Shown: piece after piece, positions 10,403 through 20,487 of the stretch
Numbering within the stretch: position 1 is the first letter of the stretch
How the letters are laid out: every line of letters begins with the position of its first letter
Assembly: GCA_033964015.1 (NCBI GenBank)
Contig: CM066925.1
Coordinates: 496,001 to 560,000 of the forward strand
Source: Scolanthus callimorphus
Taxonomy: Eukaryota; Cnidaria; Anthozoa; Actiniaria; Edwardsiidae
Length of the DNA stretch: 64,000 nt
Reading direction: 5' to 3'
Notes under the pieces: generated by a model
Database searches by the model: none
The model's input: the letters and a program-made list of their open reading frames with translations, nothing else
What the model was told of the DNA's origin: nothing
Position numbers and translations under genes: made by a program

Positions 10403-10675
10403 AAATTCTATTGTTTCTATGGAAAGCTCATTATCAGTTTTATCGCTTTCTGTGTGCCATTGTCAGAAATGTCAGAAATGGACAAAAAGTCCTAATAACG
10501 TTACGCCGGAAAAAGGTTTGTTAACAAAATGTTAACAAAATTCTATTGTTTCTATGGAAAGCTCATTATCAGTTTTATCGCTTTCTGTGTGCCATTGTCA
10601 GAAATGTCAGAAATGGACAAAAAGTCCTAATAACGTTACGCCGGAAAAAGGTTTGTTAACAAAATGTTAACAAAA
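10403..10675. repeat. 135-bp tandem duplication, two near-identical copies
   Basis: The unit from TTCTATTGTTTCTATGG to TTGTTAACAAAATG is repeated with period 135 (anchor positions 10406 and 10541). The copies look identical apart from their ends, so the duplication is recent. Each ends in GTTAACAAAATGTTAAC. Confidence 0.9.
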
Positions 10676-10975
10676 GTGTCTTGTTCTATAGAAATTCTAT
10701 CCAATAGCAGAGCAACACAACGAGTCGCCTTTTCTGTGGCTTGGCAGTGGGACATTTGAATTTCAGATTGCTTCAATGCATGCCGTGTAAACATGTCTGC
10801 GGAATAGTTGCGCATTTTGTAAACCAGATGGTCAGCGATATTTGGGATGAACGTTCAACATCGTCCATGGGATGGATAAAGAAAGGTAAATATGTACGCA
10901 ATGTTTGAGATTGAAGTACATTTTTGCTTAATTTCAGTTTCTATAGTCAAGAAAACTGGTGTACATGATTGAATA

Positions 10976-11181
10976 GCCGAATTCAAACTATAGAGACGAG
11001 TTTCCCGTCTGAGACGAGTTTCTCGTCAGAAAAATTTCCTGTCTTATGTGAATTCTAGTCGGAAACTAGTCGGCTTATTATCGCCAGACGTTCTCCTTCA
11101 AAAAAGTTTTTTTTCGCGTGATCACAGAAGAACAGGAAAGAACATTCAAGACGAGAAACTCGTCTCTAGTGTGAATTCGGC
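10976..11181. mobile_element. MITE, 206 bp, TA target site
   Basis: Terminal inverted repeats 10976-11009 and 11150-11181 (GCCGAATTCA.ACTA.AGACGAG and its complement, with a small indel), flanked by TA on both sides (10974-10975, 11182-11183). Internally it has further GACGAGTTTCTCGTC palindromes. No coding sequence. TA duplication suggests mobilisation by a Tc1/mariner- or PIF-like transposase; that is inference. Confidence 0.8.
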
Positions 11182-11183
11182 TA

Positions 11184-11624
11184 ATCATAGTATAATGTTT
11201 CTCGCTCTATTTTATTCTAAAAGTAGCTTTGTATACATTCCTAACATGTTGCATTTTCTTCAATTTAGATTGGGCAATTTGTTTCCTGGATATTACTGCA
11301 TGCCGGCGAAATATGACAAGCAATGACGATGTTTGTACGTGAGTTTCAATTTGACTTTTTTCTTGAAAAAGCAAAGGAAAGAAATACAATTTGTATTGAA
11401 TAGAATTGAACTGAGGGATTGAACATGATCATTGTATTGATTAATTGTTTACATTAAATTTCCTAACGATAGTCAATGGATATTGTTTTACTTTCGTGTA
11501 ATTTTGAGACAGAATAATAGTAGTGCACAAATTAAAATTTATTTTTGGGGAGCGGGACTAATAATTTAATTCTGGTGCTAGGATTGATTTGTGATTTGAT
11601 TAATTTAGAGCAGCGTGTAGCTTA
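11184..11624. other. No gene recognised
   Basis: AT-rich; short frames only, none with family resemblance. Confidence 0.5.
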
Positions 11625-11713
11625 ATGTAAGACCCGGTACAGGTTTACATTTGGATGTAAGACCTGTACCGGGTCTTACATTTGAATGTAAGACCTGTAC
11701 CGGGTCTTACATT
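11625..11713. repeat. Three-armed inverted/direct repeat
   Basis: A 20-base block, ATGTAAGACCCGGTACAGGT (11625-11644), appears as its reverse complement at 11662-11681 and again at 11693-11712. Any two antiparallel copies can fold, and the unit itself is nearly palindromic (GTAAGACC..GGTCTTAC). Confidence 0.85.
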
Positions 11714-12282
11714 CAGCCCCACACTCCCCTAAATTATTCAAATGCCGCTACCATCTTTTAAATAGTGAAAACAATAGGATTTGGGTGTGGTAGGTTTTTA
11801 ATAATGGTTTAGCATTCAATTCACAGCCATTGATAGGTTGTCATAGAAAGAAAGGGCAACTCTGTCAACTTGTACCCCTGGTCTCCCGGGAAAACATCGA
11901 AACTTTCCATATATTTACTGTAGATCGTCCAAGAAAATTTCTTGTGTTTTTCTTGTGCAGGTGTTGTAATTGAAACACAATCTGGCGATTTTGAAGCTTT
12001 TGGGGTTGACAGGTTTAGGGGCTGCAAGTGTAAATGGCCTTAAATAACAGAATGCCAACATAAAACACCCATCTATTGGCTACAAAAGTCTACACTATGG
12101 CTCCAAGAATTCAGGCGGGGAACTAAAATGCATTAGTGCCCAAATGGTTTTCCTCAGCGCGATAAAACTTTATAGCAACACGATTCATGCAATGCAGCGG
12201 TCTGCAGTAAAAAAAAAACTGTTGTGAAAACCAAAATCCTGCTATTTTTTCTATGGGTTTTCTATGAGTCAAATAGTCAAAC
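11714..12282. other. No gene recognised
   Basis: Non-coding; short frames only. Confidence 0.5.
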
Positions 12283-12291
12283 TCGGCGCTG

Positions 12292-12670
12292 CAATTTTCC
12301 CTTTCGTAAACCATCGTTGCCTTTTGGATGGCACTATCACGTTTCGTTGTCTCAGTAAAGGTAAAAGGAAAAAAAATCGTATATAAATTCTGATCTGTTT
12401 TAGAACCCTAACCCTAACCGGTAAACCGATTACTAACCCAAACCCTAACCAGTGCGCTACGAGTGAATTCGATGGGTTGGAGGTGCTTTTGAAGTGGATT
12501 TGTACTATCTTTCATTAGCATCTATAGAACGAAGCTATATGAATGATAATTACTAATTATCCCAAGGTATCAGAAATGGCAACGACCTCTCTGAAAAGGC
12601 ATCGACCGTTCAAAGAAATGGCAACGACCGTTCTAAAAGGCAACGATGGTTTACGAGAGGGAAAATAGCC
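12292..12670. mobile_element. MITE with 9-bp target duplication and telomere-like interior
   Basis: Terminal inverted repeats of about 35 bp at 12292-12326 (GCAATTTTCCCTTTCG..) and 12636-12670, nearly perfect. Both ends abut the 9-mer CTCGGCGCT in direct orientation (12283-12291 and 12671-12679), a clean 9-bp target duplication. That length is typical of Mutator/MULE elements. The interior carries CCCTAACCCTAACC at about 12406 and degenerate relatives to 12450. No transposase. Confidence 0.85.
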
Positions 12671-12931
12671 TCGGCGCTACAGGCCTCGTTAACTATAGCT
12701 CATTTTAATTTTTTTGCTTTAGAATTCCAAGATGGGAGAGTGCCAAATGGTTTTTCATCTCGTCTGTCACATTGGAAAGCCGAGGAATACGTGTAGTTTT
12801 GCTTCCCTGCATCAGAAGTTATTTTGCCAGATATGCTAAACCAATCTGACACACAAATCTGGCAGCTAATAGTAAGGATGACTGAGATGGTATTCAGCCG
12901 ACAAAGAACATAGGAAATTAGTGATATCGCC

Positions 12932-13294
12932 GTGTTCAAGAATCTAGCCCTCCGTTACCTCCTATTGTCAGAAGAGCACTTAGGCATAACAACCTGTGTG
13001 GTTACAGCTCATAATTTACAACATACTGCCGATGATGCCATGCGCTTCTCTCACCCAGATAACTATTGGTGTTTCGCACATGAAAGAGCTGTGAAGAGGT
13101 ATGTGAGGCACACCTCAAATTTTAAGAGTGCAGAATGCTCATTTGGAAATTCTACTCCAGTGGCACACAACAAAACCTTGTTGCAAACCTTCAAGATCGA
13201 CAAAGACAAGGTACAGTATGCTGTTTCCCCATTTTACTGCCGTCCAGTGGACAGCTATCAAAGTCTCAATTTGACAAACAATAAGAACGTTTAA
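12932..13294 (+). pseudogene. Exon-like fragment, possible CACTA-type transposon protein
   Basis: 120-residue open frame with VTAHNLQHTADDAMRFSHPD and NYWCFAHERAVKRYVRHTSN. The spacing (His..His..Asp..Arg-Phe, then Trp/Phe-Glu-Arg) resembles the DUF4218 region of CACTA/En-Spm transposon proteins, although the match is from memory of the family pattern and is weak. It stops at 13294 without a clear splice site. Other fragments on the same strand follow at 14037 and 14380. Confidence 0.35.
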
Positions 13295-13569
13295 AGGATG
13301 CGTTTTTACCTTGAATTTAAAAGACGAAAGTTTAGTTCTGTGCATACCCTGATGTTGTCAGGGTATCCCATAGCCCTGGAGCGGTGTAGGAGAATGCCCT
13401 GCTACTGTAAGTTAAAAGTGAGCAAGAGAAGTCCCTTACTGGCCGCATTTAATGCCTTTTAGGAACGTAAGGGGTTAAAACGTCTTTTAACAGTATTCTG
13501 GGGTGATGTCATTCAGGGATTTTTAAACTTAAAAGTACAATTTGAAAACGAATCCTGGCAACTACCGGC

Positions 13570-13900
13570 AGCCAGTGTCGAAACAATAACAATGACAATA
13601 ACAATAACTCTTTATTCACAATCTCGTAAAAATCTAAAACTATGTACAATTATGTAAGAAGAAAAAAATTATAAGAATAAAATAACGGATACGCACATTG
13701 GGCACATTCACGAGGTGGCTCTTCGTCCCGTGCACCTGTGAGGTGTTTTAGTTAGACCTGTATCAGCATCCCAGGGTTCTTTTACGTCCCCCTCGAATTG
13801 GATATGGAAGCGGAGGGAGACGGGACCTCGGTTGATTGTCTCATCCGAAGGACTATGGAAGCACAAGCTTTTTACAGTCCACAATGAAGCCTAAGGTCTT
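13570..13900. repeat. SINE-like dispersed repeat, diverged
   Basis: Contains GGTTCTTTTACGTCCCCCTCG and AGACGGGACCTCGGTTGATTG..TCATCCGA, which match in order the core of the insertion at 39484-39731 (GGTTCTTTTACGCCCCTCTG, AGACGGGACCTACGGTTTAACG..TATCCGA). The same family in two places supports a dispersed mobile repeat. Confidence 0.6.
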
Positions 13901-14036
13901 GTAGCTTTTTAAGTATGGGTGTAATGTGGTTGTATTTTCGTGTTCCTGTTAAAAGGCGTGCTGTGGAGCTCTGAACGTACTGTATTTTATTTCATTCATT
14001 TTGCATATTGAAGAATACAACTCTTTTTCCTTTCAG

Positions 14037-14320
14037 ATGTGTGCAAACAGTTTGGCCGCAGCAAGATCTTTTGCAGAAGAAACTTCTTCCAATGAGGGAG
14101 TTTTGGTCGGTGGGATGTCTAGAAATGGCATTTCACTCACAAGAGAGCAAGTGCTGTCAATCAGAGCTTCACATCCTTATGGCAATGTAAGTGTGCTCGA
14201 GGATCCTGCATATGAGTTCAAAAGTTGCTTTCACCCATCCCATTTGGCGGAAAAGGTAGGAATGCTATACCGCAAAGCTGAAGCAATCCTGCTTGAAGAA
14301 GATAACTGCATATACACTTG
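14037..14320 (+). pseudogene. Exon-like fragment 2
   Basis: Follows a good acceptor (TTTTCCTTTCAG at 14025-14036). The frame reads MCANSLAAARSFAEETSSN, LTREQVLSIRASHPYGN, FHPSHLAEKVGMLYRKAEA. A GTAAGT at about 14187 could be a donor, but coding-like sequence continues past it. No family recognised; it may continue the gene begun at 12932. Confidence 0.35.
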
Positions 14321-14379
14321 TGAAATAATTATTTTTTTGTGTGTATACGTTGACGACACTCCCCGTCGCTTGTTGTAGT

Positions 14380-14701
14380 CCAGAAGTTCACACCGTTGGA
14401 GGATGCAAATGATGACCCAGTGAAAGATGAGTACACAGGATATGATGTCGTCCAGCCAACACTAGAAAGTGTTATAGTCGATGTCTCGAAGATTCGAAGG
14501 AAGGTCATCCTATACCCTGACCGTGGAGGTTTAATAGTGATTGACTTCCAAAGGCCAAGGCTACCTGATGATTTCCATGTGATGGTTCCATTCTATCCCA
14601 CTGTTGATGACATGGTTTTAATTGAAGGTGATGAAGCTGACACACCTTGGAAAGCCAAGGTGCTGTCAGTGCAAGAGGGGTTAATCAAAGGCTTGCCGTA
14701 G
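14380..14701 (+). pseudogene. Exon-like fragment 3
   Basis: After a possible acceptor (TTGTAGTCCAG, ending about 14379) the frame gives VVQPTLESVIVDVSKIRRKV, YPDRGGLIVIDFQRPRLPDD, FYPTVDDMVLIEGDEAD and ends at TAG 14699-14701. Acidic/hydrophobic alternation looks like real protein. Same strand and order as the two preceding fragments. Function unknown. Confidence 0.35.
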
Positions 14702-14718
14702 GCCAACTCGTGGCTTAG

Positions 14719-14828
14719 GGACGGACCATTAGAAAAACCCGGAGGGGTTGAGAATTACCCAAAATCATGCAAGGGAAGATTGCCCCCCAAAAATATCCTA
14801 CAGGTGGTCTTTGCCCCCCTCCCCTACC

Positions 14829-14860
<32 letters not shown>

Positions 14861-15016
14861 ATCCTACAACTGTTGTATGACACAGAACATTGTGCTGAAA
14901 AAATCCTGCAAACCTTGGACTCCGGGAAAAAAAACTGCACTCAATTATCTCTGAAAAAAATAATCCTGCAAACAATTTGTTCTGTACCCCGTCCGGGTTT
15001 TTCTAATGGTCCGTCC
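14719..15016. mobile_element. MITE, 298 bp, perfect 24-bp terminal inverted repeats
   Basis: 14719-14742 (GGACGGACCATTAGAAAAAC + CCGG) is the exact reverse complement of 14993-15016. The interior holds a poly-C/poly-A tract and repeated AATCCTGCAAAC / TATCCTACA motifs. No convincing target duplication was seen. It lies immediately after exon-like fragment 3. Confidence 0.85.
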
Positions 15017-16326
15017 ATATAGAACGTCAATGTGACGTAGCCCAGAGCCACGACATTACGTCAAATGCATGCATTCCGGGAAAATTTCTTGTAGCACTTT
15101 TGGTCAACGAATGTTTTGGATAGAAGTTTTAACTTGTATGCTACAAAAAAGATCTTCCTTTTAGTTAATTGAATATTTATTTAATAAATTGTTCACCAGG
15201 AGTTAAAGCTAGTTGTGGAATGTTCACATTATATCATGTTTCTATTAATTTTGTATATATTATTGTCAATGGTTGCAATTCCAGCTATAAGCACGCGTGC
15301 TCTCCTTTCTTTAGTAGCGCCGTGTACTTTAAGAAAAAGATTATTTGTAAGCAAAATAAAACAGGCTGCTCAGATCAGTATAATAGATGAAAGTGTAGCG
15401 AAACTGCTCACTTATGTGTCGATAAAGCATGTCAGAGGTCGCGAGGGAATTGTCAAAACAAATGCGTGAGCGAAACACAAGACGGGCTGCTTAGAAGACG
15501 AAACAGTGACCCAAGGTCAAGTTTTATAATTTCAGTTTTAAAATAAAATGCAGCGTAATTAATGAAAGTTAGTTTGTAATTGTGTTAGTTTGTAATTTGT
15601 TGAAAAAAGGAAAAAACAAAGCTACAGGTTTCTCAACTGCGTGTGCAAACGCTGCCGTAGAATCAAATTTACTTTGGATGTGTTAGATCGAGCTCTTTAA
15701 CCGGGATTTTGGATTAGTCCTTCAGCAATGAAGACTTTGACTCAGCTCTCTCTCTATATCTTTCTAATACAACTGGACTCTTTCACCGTCCTTTTATGTG
15801 CTGAGACCAGACAAAAACCAGTGGGGTAAAGGAAATTCTATGACAATTTAAAGAAGCTTTTGAGTAGGAACGGGTAGAAATGTCTTGGTTAGCCAATCAG
15901 GCAAAACGTTATGATTTTCACTTGACTGAGTTGTCTCCTGTTCTAGCACATTCACATTAATTATAGAAATGGTTACAGGTTTTCCTTAAAAATAGTTTGA
16001 TCACGACTGCGCACGACCAAGACATCATGTTGCTACAAATTCTACATCGCATGCTCGAAAGATTACGTCACTACAAAGATTTTCACTGTTTGTCAAACTA
16101 TGTATAAAAACCAAAACCAAGAGAGATAGATGATCTCCAAGCTCGTACTATTCCTTAACCAAACTTTTATAAAACAATGAAGTCTTCCGAGCCTGTAGAT
16201 CTAGTGAAATTCTGCTGCACAATCACAATCTCGCAACCCTCTTCATTGTAGTGTACAAAAGGTTACATGCGGTAGGTCCGTGGACATGCTAACGCTCAAT
16301 CGAAAGTTACCTTGACTTAATTTTCA
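15017..16326. other. Long stretch without a supported gene
   Basis: AT-rich; short frames only, with no family resemblance and no repeat structure recognised. Confidence 0.5.
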
Positions 16327-16555
16327 TTTATATTTTCCTCTTCCCTTTAGTAAGAGATAACCTAAATGGGGCTGTCGCAGTTCTTGCTCGTTTACTGGGC
16401 AGGAATAAAACAAGACGATTGTTGGAGTTAAAATGGCTGAGGGCGATAGCCCAAAGCCGCTTTATTCGAATTTTCTGATCCAAATCGAAAATACGAAATA
16501 CGAAGATGTGGTTTTTACAGTGCCCAGTAAAGGTGAGGGCAATCAAAACGCAATC
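16327..16555 (+). repeat. Duplicated putative first exon, copy 1
   Basis: About 228 bases nearly identical to 16822-17050. Each contains ATTTATATTTTCCTCTTCCC, an ATG (16433) opening MAEGDSPKPLYSNFLIQIEN.., and a GT donor-like site after VPSK (AAAG/GTGAGG at about 16530). This looks like a 5' UTR plus a first coding exon, but no second exon was recognised. Confidence 0.55.
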
Positions 16556-16821
16556 ACCATCATGTGGAAGGCTAGGGGAGGAGGAGGGTCAAAGGAAAAA
16601 CCAGCGTGCTCGCTTCAAGGTCTCGACGAATGACTAATTGCAAAATCCGTCCCCTAGAGGGGGGTTAATTGAAGTCCTCTCCTCGGGGAGCCAGCGGCCG
16701 CCACGTGACCGTGATTGTTACATAATCAATCGCTTGAGTATAATGGCTACAGATTAATAACTAGTAGATCGCGATAGGCGGAAGAGAAAATATAAAAATC
16801 ACATTCGCTTTGCAAATATTC
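16556..16821. other. Spacer between exon-1 copies
   Basis: Non-coding. It includes GC-rich CGGCCGCCACGTGACCG near 16692. Confidence 0.5.
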
Positions 16822-17050
16822 CATTTATATTTTCCTCTTCCCTTTAGTAAGAGATAACCTAAATGGGGCTGTCGCAGTTCTTGCTCGTTTACTGGGTAGG
16901 AATAAAACAAGACGATTGTTGGAGTTAAAATGGCTGAGGGCGATAGCCCAAAGCCGCTTTATTCGAATTTTCTGATCCAAATCGAAAATACGAAATACGA
17001 AGATGTGGTTTTTACAGTGCCCAGTAAAGGTGAGGGCAATCAAAACGCCA
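16822..17050 (+). repeat. Duplicated putative first exon, copy 2
   Basis: Second copy of the 16327-16555 segment, ATG at 16930, same N-terminal reading frame and same donor-like GTGAGG. One visible difference is GGCAGG versus GGTAGG upstream of the ATG. After the shared block the sequences diverge. Confidence 0.55.
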
Positions 17051-17275
17051 AATGCATCATAAAGCAAATATGATGCAGCCCCACCCAAGAAACGCGACAA
17101 CCACACAACCCTTAGGACGAAAAAAAAATTGAACCGAATTGAATCAGGAATCGTTCATGATTCCATTAATATTGATGAACAGTATATAGCTAATAAATTA
17201 GACAGTAAAAACGTCTGATTTCACCTGGCCGCTGCCACTTGCTAATCGGCTAGGTGAGGCAAGGAGCATTCCGAA

Positions 17276-17592
17276 GAAGCGTGTATGTGAACGATAGTCC
17301 TGAAGAGCTGCTGCAGCTTGCTATTCAACTCGTATGTTCACTATCGTCCGGAAGAGCTGCTGCATCTTGCTATTCAGCTCGTATGTTAACTATAGACCTG
17401 AGAGCTGCTGCATCTTGCTATTCAGCTCGTATGTTAACTATAGACCTGAAGAGCTGCTGCCTCTTGCAATTCAGCTCAAATGTTAACTACAGTCCGGAAG
17501 AGCTGCTGCATCTTGCGTTGCAACTCCTCAATGCTAACTACAGTCCGGAAGATCTGCTGCATCTTGCGTTTCGACTCCTCAATGCCAACTTG
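17276..17592 (+). repeat. 49-bp minisatellite, about six and a half copies
   Basis: The unit includes GAAGAGCTGCTGCATCTTGC then TATTCAGCTCGTATGTTAAC, with period 48-51. Because 49 is not a multiple of three, successive copies are read in rotating frames, so the open frame at 17254-17631 shows each of three translations in turn (PEELLHLA, SCYSARMLT, RKSCCILR). Confidence 0.85.
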
Positions 17593-18360
17593 GCCTTTAA
17601 GCTATGCGTATGCATTTGTAAAACGTATTAGAATGTCTTTTGTCGAGGTATCTTATCTGATTGTGAGCATCGGTCAGTCTACTTCTCTGCTGCATTGGAG
17701 GCTGCACCAATTCAGAAACTGTGGCCTTCATAGCGATGTGGACAATGCAACCGTCCATGGTTACCCACTAATTTCGTGAGTAAAAGGAGGACAAGCATTC
17801 CAGGAGGTCCAAGAGACATAATTGCCAATCTCGAGAAAGCATGAAAAGCAAAGGAACGTATCGCCTTGGAGCGCACTCTAAGAAAGACGCTAAGATCCGG
17901 GAAGACCTTAGATACGCTAAACATGAGGCTCGGGTAGAAAAGGGGTAGGACCGCCCACTTTCACGCAATTATCAGTTCATAACACGACGGAATGAAGTCG
18001 AGAATGTTCCGTCTCCAGGAAAAGTCCTATATTAGTGCCCCCAACAAGTTTAACTAACGTTCGTATGAAGTCAATGGCAAGGTAACTCCTTGTAGAATAC
18101 GGAATAATTGGTTATGTGTTGTTTTTAGACATTTTCAGTGGTCACATTTAGAATTTCGCGTTTCAAAATATGAATATTAATTACGTACTAATTAGTCTTG
18201 CTCTCCGCACGAAAATATTTTATCTGACCCAAACCGGTTGTAATAAAAATTATTCTCCAGCAACTAAAAGGTCAGTTTGGAAAGCAATAGTTAATGTATG
18301 TATCTCTTCAAAAACACAATTTGAATTTCACGCCACAGAGATGTTGACCCTATGACAGCT
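17593..18360. other. No gene recognised
   Basis: Short frames only; nothing supportable. Confidence 0.5.
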
Positions 18361-18369
18361 GAGTGACAA

Positions 18370-18565
18370 CTGACGTCATATATATATGGGGGGGGCTCGC
18401 TCCTTTCATACCGAAATCCCGTGTACGATGGGAAGCGTTATCGGGAGGCGATCGTCTGGACCCTAGCTTCCCGTAGCCTTCTAGCATTTGCAACATTCCA
18501 AAAACTCAAGTCGGGTCTGGGCAGCCAGAGTCTGTGGATATAGACTAAAGCCAAAACGTAAGTGT
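18370..18565 (+). promoter_or_regulatory. Possible promoter and non-coding first exon
   Basis: TATATATATGG at about 18378 is followed by a pyrimidine-rich CTCGCTCCTTTC initiator-like tract, a GC-rich leader, and a donor-like AACGTAAGTG at about 18556. This arrangement fits a TATA promoter plus an untranslated exon, but no downstream exon was identified. Confidence 0.3.
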
Positions 18566-18944
18566 TATCTGGTGGAAACTGCGTAGATCCTCCACTGTCG
18601 CACGGTGGGGTGCAGCAGTTGGCCGGTTTTTCACAGGCTGGGCCAGACGAGATGTAACTGCATCAGCCACTCGGGTGGCCAACTGATCACAGACTCAGCA
18701 GACATCCCTGGAAGGTTTGCCGGATTTGCCTTTGGTGCTGCTCACTTTCTGCTGGCATGCTGTGCTGAACGCATGTGTGGCATAGCGCAGTAAGGAACTG
18801 CAAATAAAACAAACAAACTGGCAGAAACTAATTGTAGATGAGCCGTGCAAACAAAAACACCCTGCAAGACATTAGCCACGAGCTCTCGTACAGAAATGTC
18901 AGCTATGAACTGCTGAACTGCTATGAACTGCTGGATGTACAGAT

Positions 18945-18992
18945 TAGATTGGATACCGCACAAGCCCTTGACCGCCTGTCTTACAGGTTAGA
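18945..18992 (+). repeat. Single 44-bp satellite unit left of the LINE
   Basis: Reads TTAGATTGGATACCGCACAA GCCCTTGACCGCCTG..ACAGG, the same unit as the array right of the LINE. It shows that the LINE sits inside the satellite. Confidence 0.9.
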
Positions 18993-19005
18993 AAATACGG
19001 GCAAC

Positions 19006-20487
19006 ATGGCGGGCAACATGGCGGGCAACATGGCGGCGGTGCGAGCACGCGTTTTTATGCTCCTGCCACTTTGGCTACTTGTTGGCCTATCAAGCGTCGT
19101 TTCCTGTCAAAATCCATCAATCAGGACTTCTCTTAGCCGTAATACGCTTTTAAGGGATCTGGAGGTCAATGTTTTCAAAGATAAATTTGATTTGTGGAAA
19201 CATTTTCGAAACGCCTCGTATCGGGTCGACGCCATCTTGACCCTTCGACGCTTCTCTCTTTCGCTACATCAACGCCATGTCCTGATCTCTTGCAAGCCTA
19301 TCGCCACCTGGCTTCCTTCTGGTCATCTTTATCTGCAGAGGGACATTCTATGCTGTGGCGACGTTAAACCTCAACCCGGACCTGATTCTATGGGCCTTCG
19401 TCATTCCGGCCTCCATCTTGGAACTCACGAACGCAACTCTGACGTCAGCCTCTACAGCCGTGTGTCATCTGTCTCTGGTCCTTCTTCCATCCCGACATCT
19501 CTTCGATGTTTTTACCAGAACACTCAAAGCATAAGGTTAAAGAAACTTAACGAGTTTCGCGACTCTGTTTATGCTAATGACTTTGACCTTGTTGCAATTA
19601 CTGAATCTTGGCTGGACAGTGACATCTCTGACTCAGAAATACTTCCTTGGGGCTACGATATACATCGCTGCGATCGTCACCGAGGTGAACACGGGGGAAT
19701 ACTCATCGCTACCCGTAACTGCCTTCGCTGTTGCCCAGTGTTTCTTGATTCAGATAACGAGTTGGAATACGCTGCAATCGAGCTGAACACAAACAACTGC
19801 GGAAAAGTTCTTGTTGCAGTATTTTACAGGCCCCCTGATTCACGGGTCTCCTGGCTTCACAGTTTCATCGATCTTCTTAGCAAAATTAATTACGATAAGA
19901 TCATTTTATTGGGAGATTATAACCTGCCATCAATCGATCCCTCGATTTCTTGGATTGAAGGATCCGGTTTTTGCGCTTCAACTGACTCAGCCTTGTTTGC
20001 ATTTTGTCAAGCTCTAATGGATAGGAACCTGTTCCAGTTGATCGATGAGCCGACACGTGGGGACAATTACCTGGACCTACTTATGACCACTATTGTCGAA
20101 GGCGTCGGCAACCTTTGTGTCACCAACTGCAGTGGTGTTGCCATTGCTTCTGATCATAGAGCCGTGACTTTTGACTTGCACTTTTCGTCGCGCTCTTTAA
20201 ACAACAATACTGAGCCGACTTTTAACATCAAGAAGGCAGACTTTGAGGGTTTAAGATCTTCACTAGTTGAACGCCCCTTTGATAATCTCCTTGTGGTCGA
20301 AGATGTTGAAAAAGCCTGGGACAACTGGAAAGGGTGGTTCACTGGCCACGTTAAAAATCATGTGCCTATTTGCAGGCCGCGCAAATTCATCACGCCTCCC
20401 TGGGTAGACAGTGAAGTGACGCACGCAATCCTCCATAACGGTCAGTACGGTGGAGGTCACCTCTGTGCTACAGGGTTTGGACCCTAG
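19006..20487 (+). pseudogene. LINE ORF with leader, 2A-like motif and AP endonuclease
   Basis: Three in-frame ATGs lie in a GGCAACATGGC triplet repeat (19006 onward). The open frame extends upstream to 18838, but that part is satellite and flank. A hydrophobic leader (VFMLLPLWLLVGLSSVVSC) comes next, then about 90 residues ending in LCCGDVKPQPGPD, a degenerate version of the 2A consensus D(V/I)ExNPGP. The endonuclease domain follows: TESWL, ILLGDYNLPSID (GDxN) and ASDHRAVTFD (SDH), the catalytic signature of LINE AP endonucleases. The frame ends at 20487 shortly after THAILHN because an internal deletion joins it out of frame to RT. Confidence 0.85.

Noticed and set aside
12406..12450. Internal telomere
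   Set aside because: Only two perfect CCCTAA units, and they lie inside a MITE.
14748..15022. Proline-rich proteins
   Set aside because: They are translations of a poly-C/poly-A tract inside a MITE.
18838..19005. N-terminal extension of the LINE ORF
   Set aside because: It is flank plus a 44-bp satellite unit; the LINE starts at about 18993.
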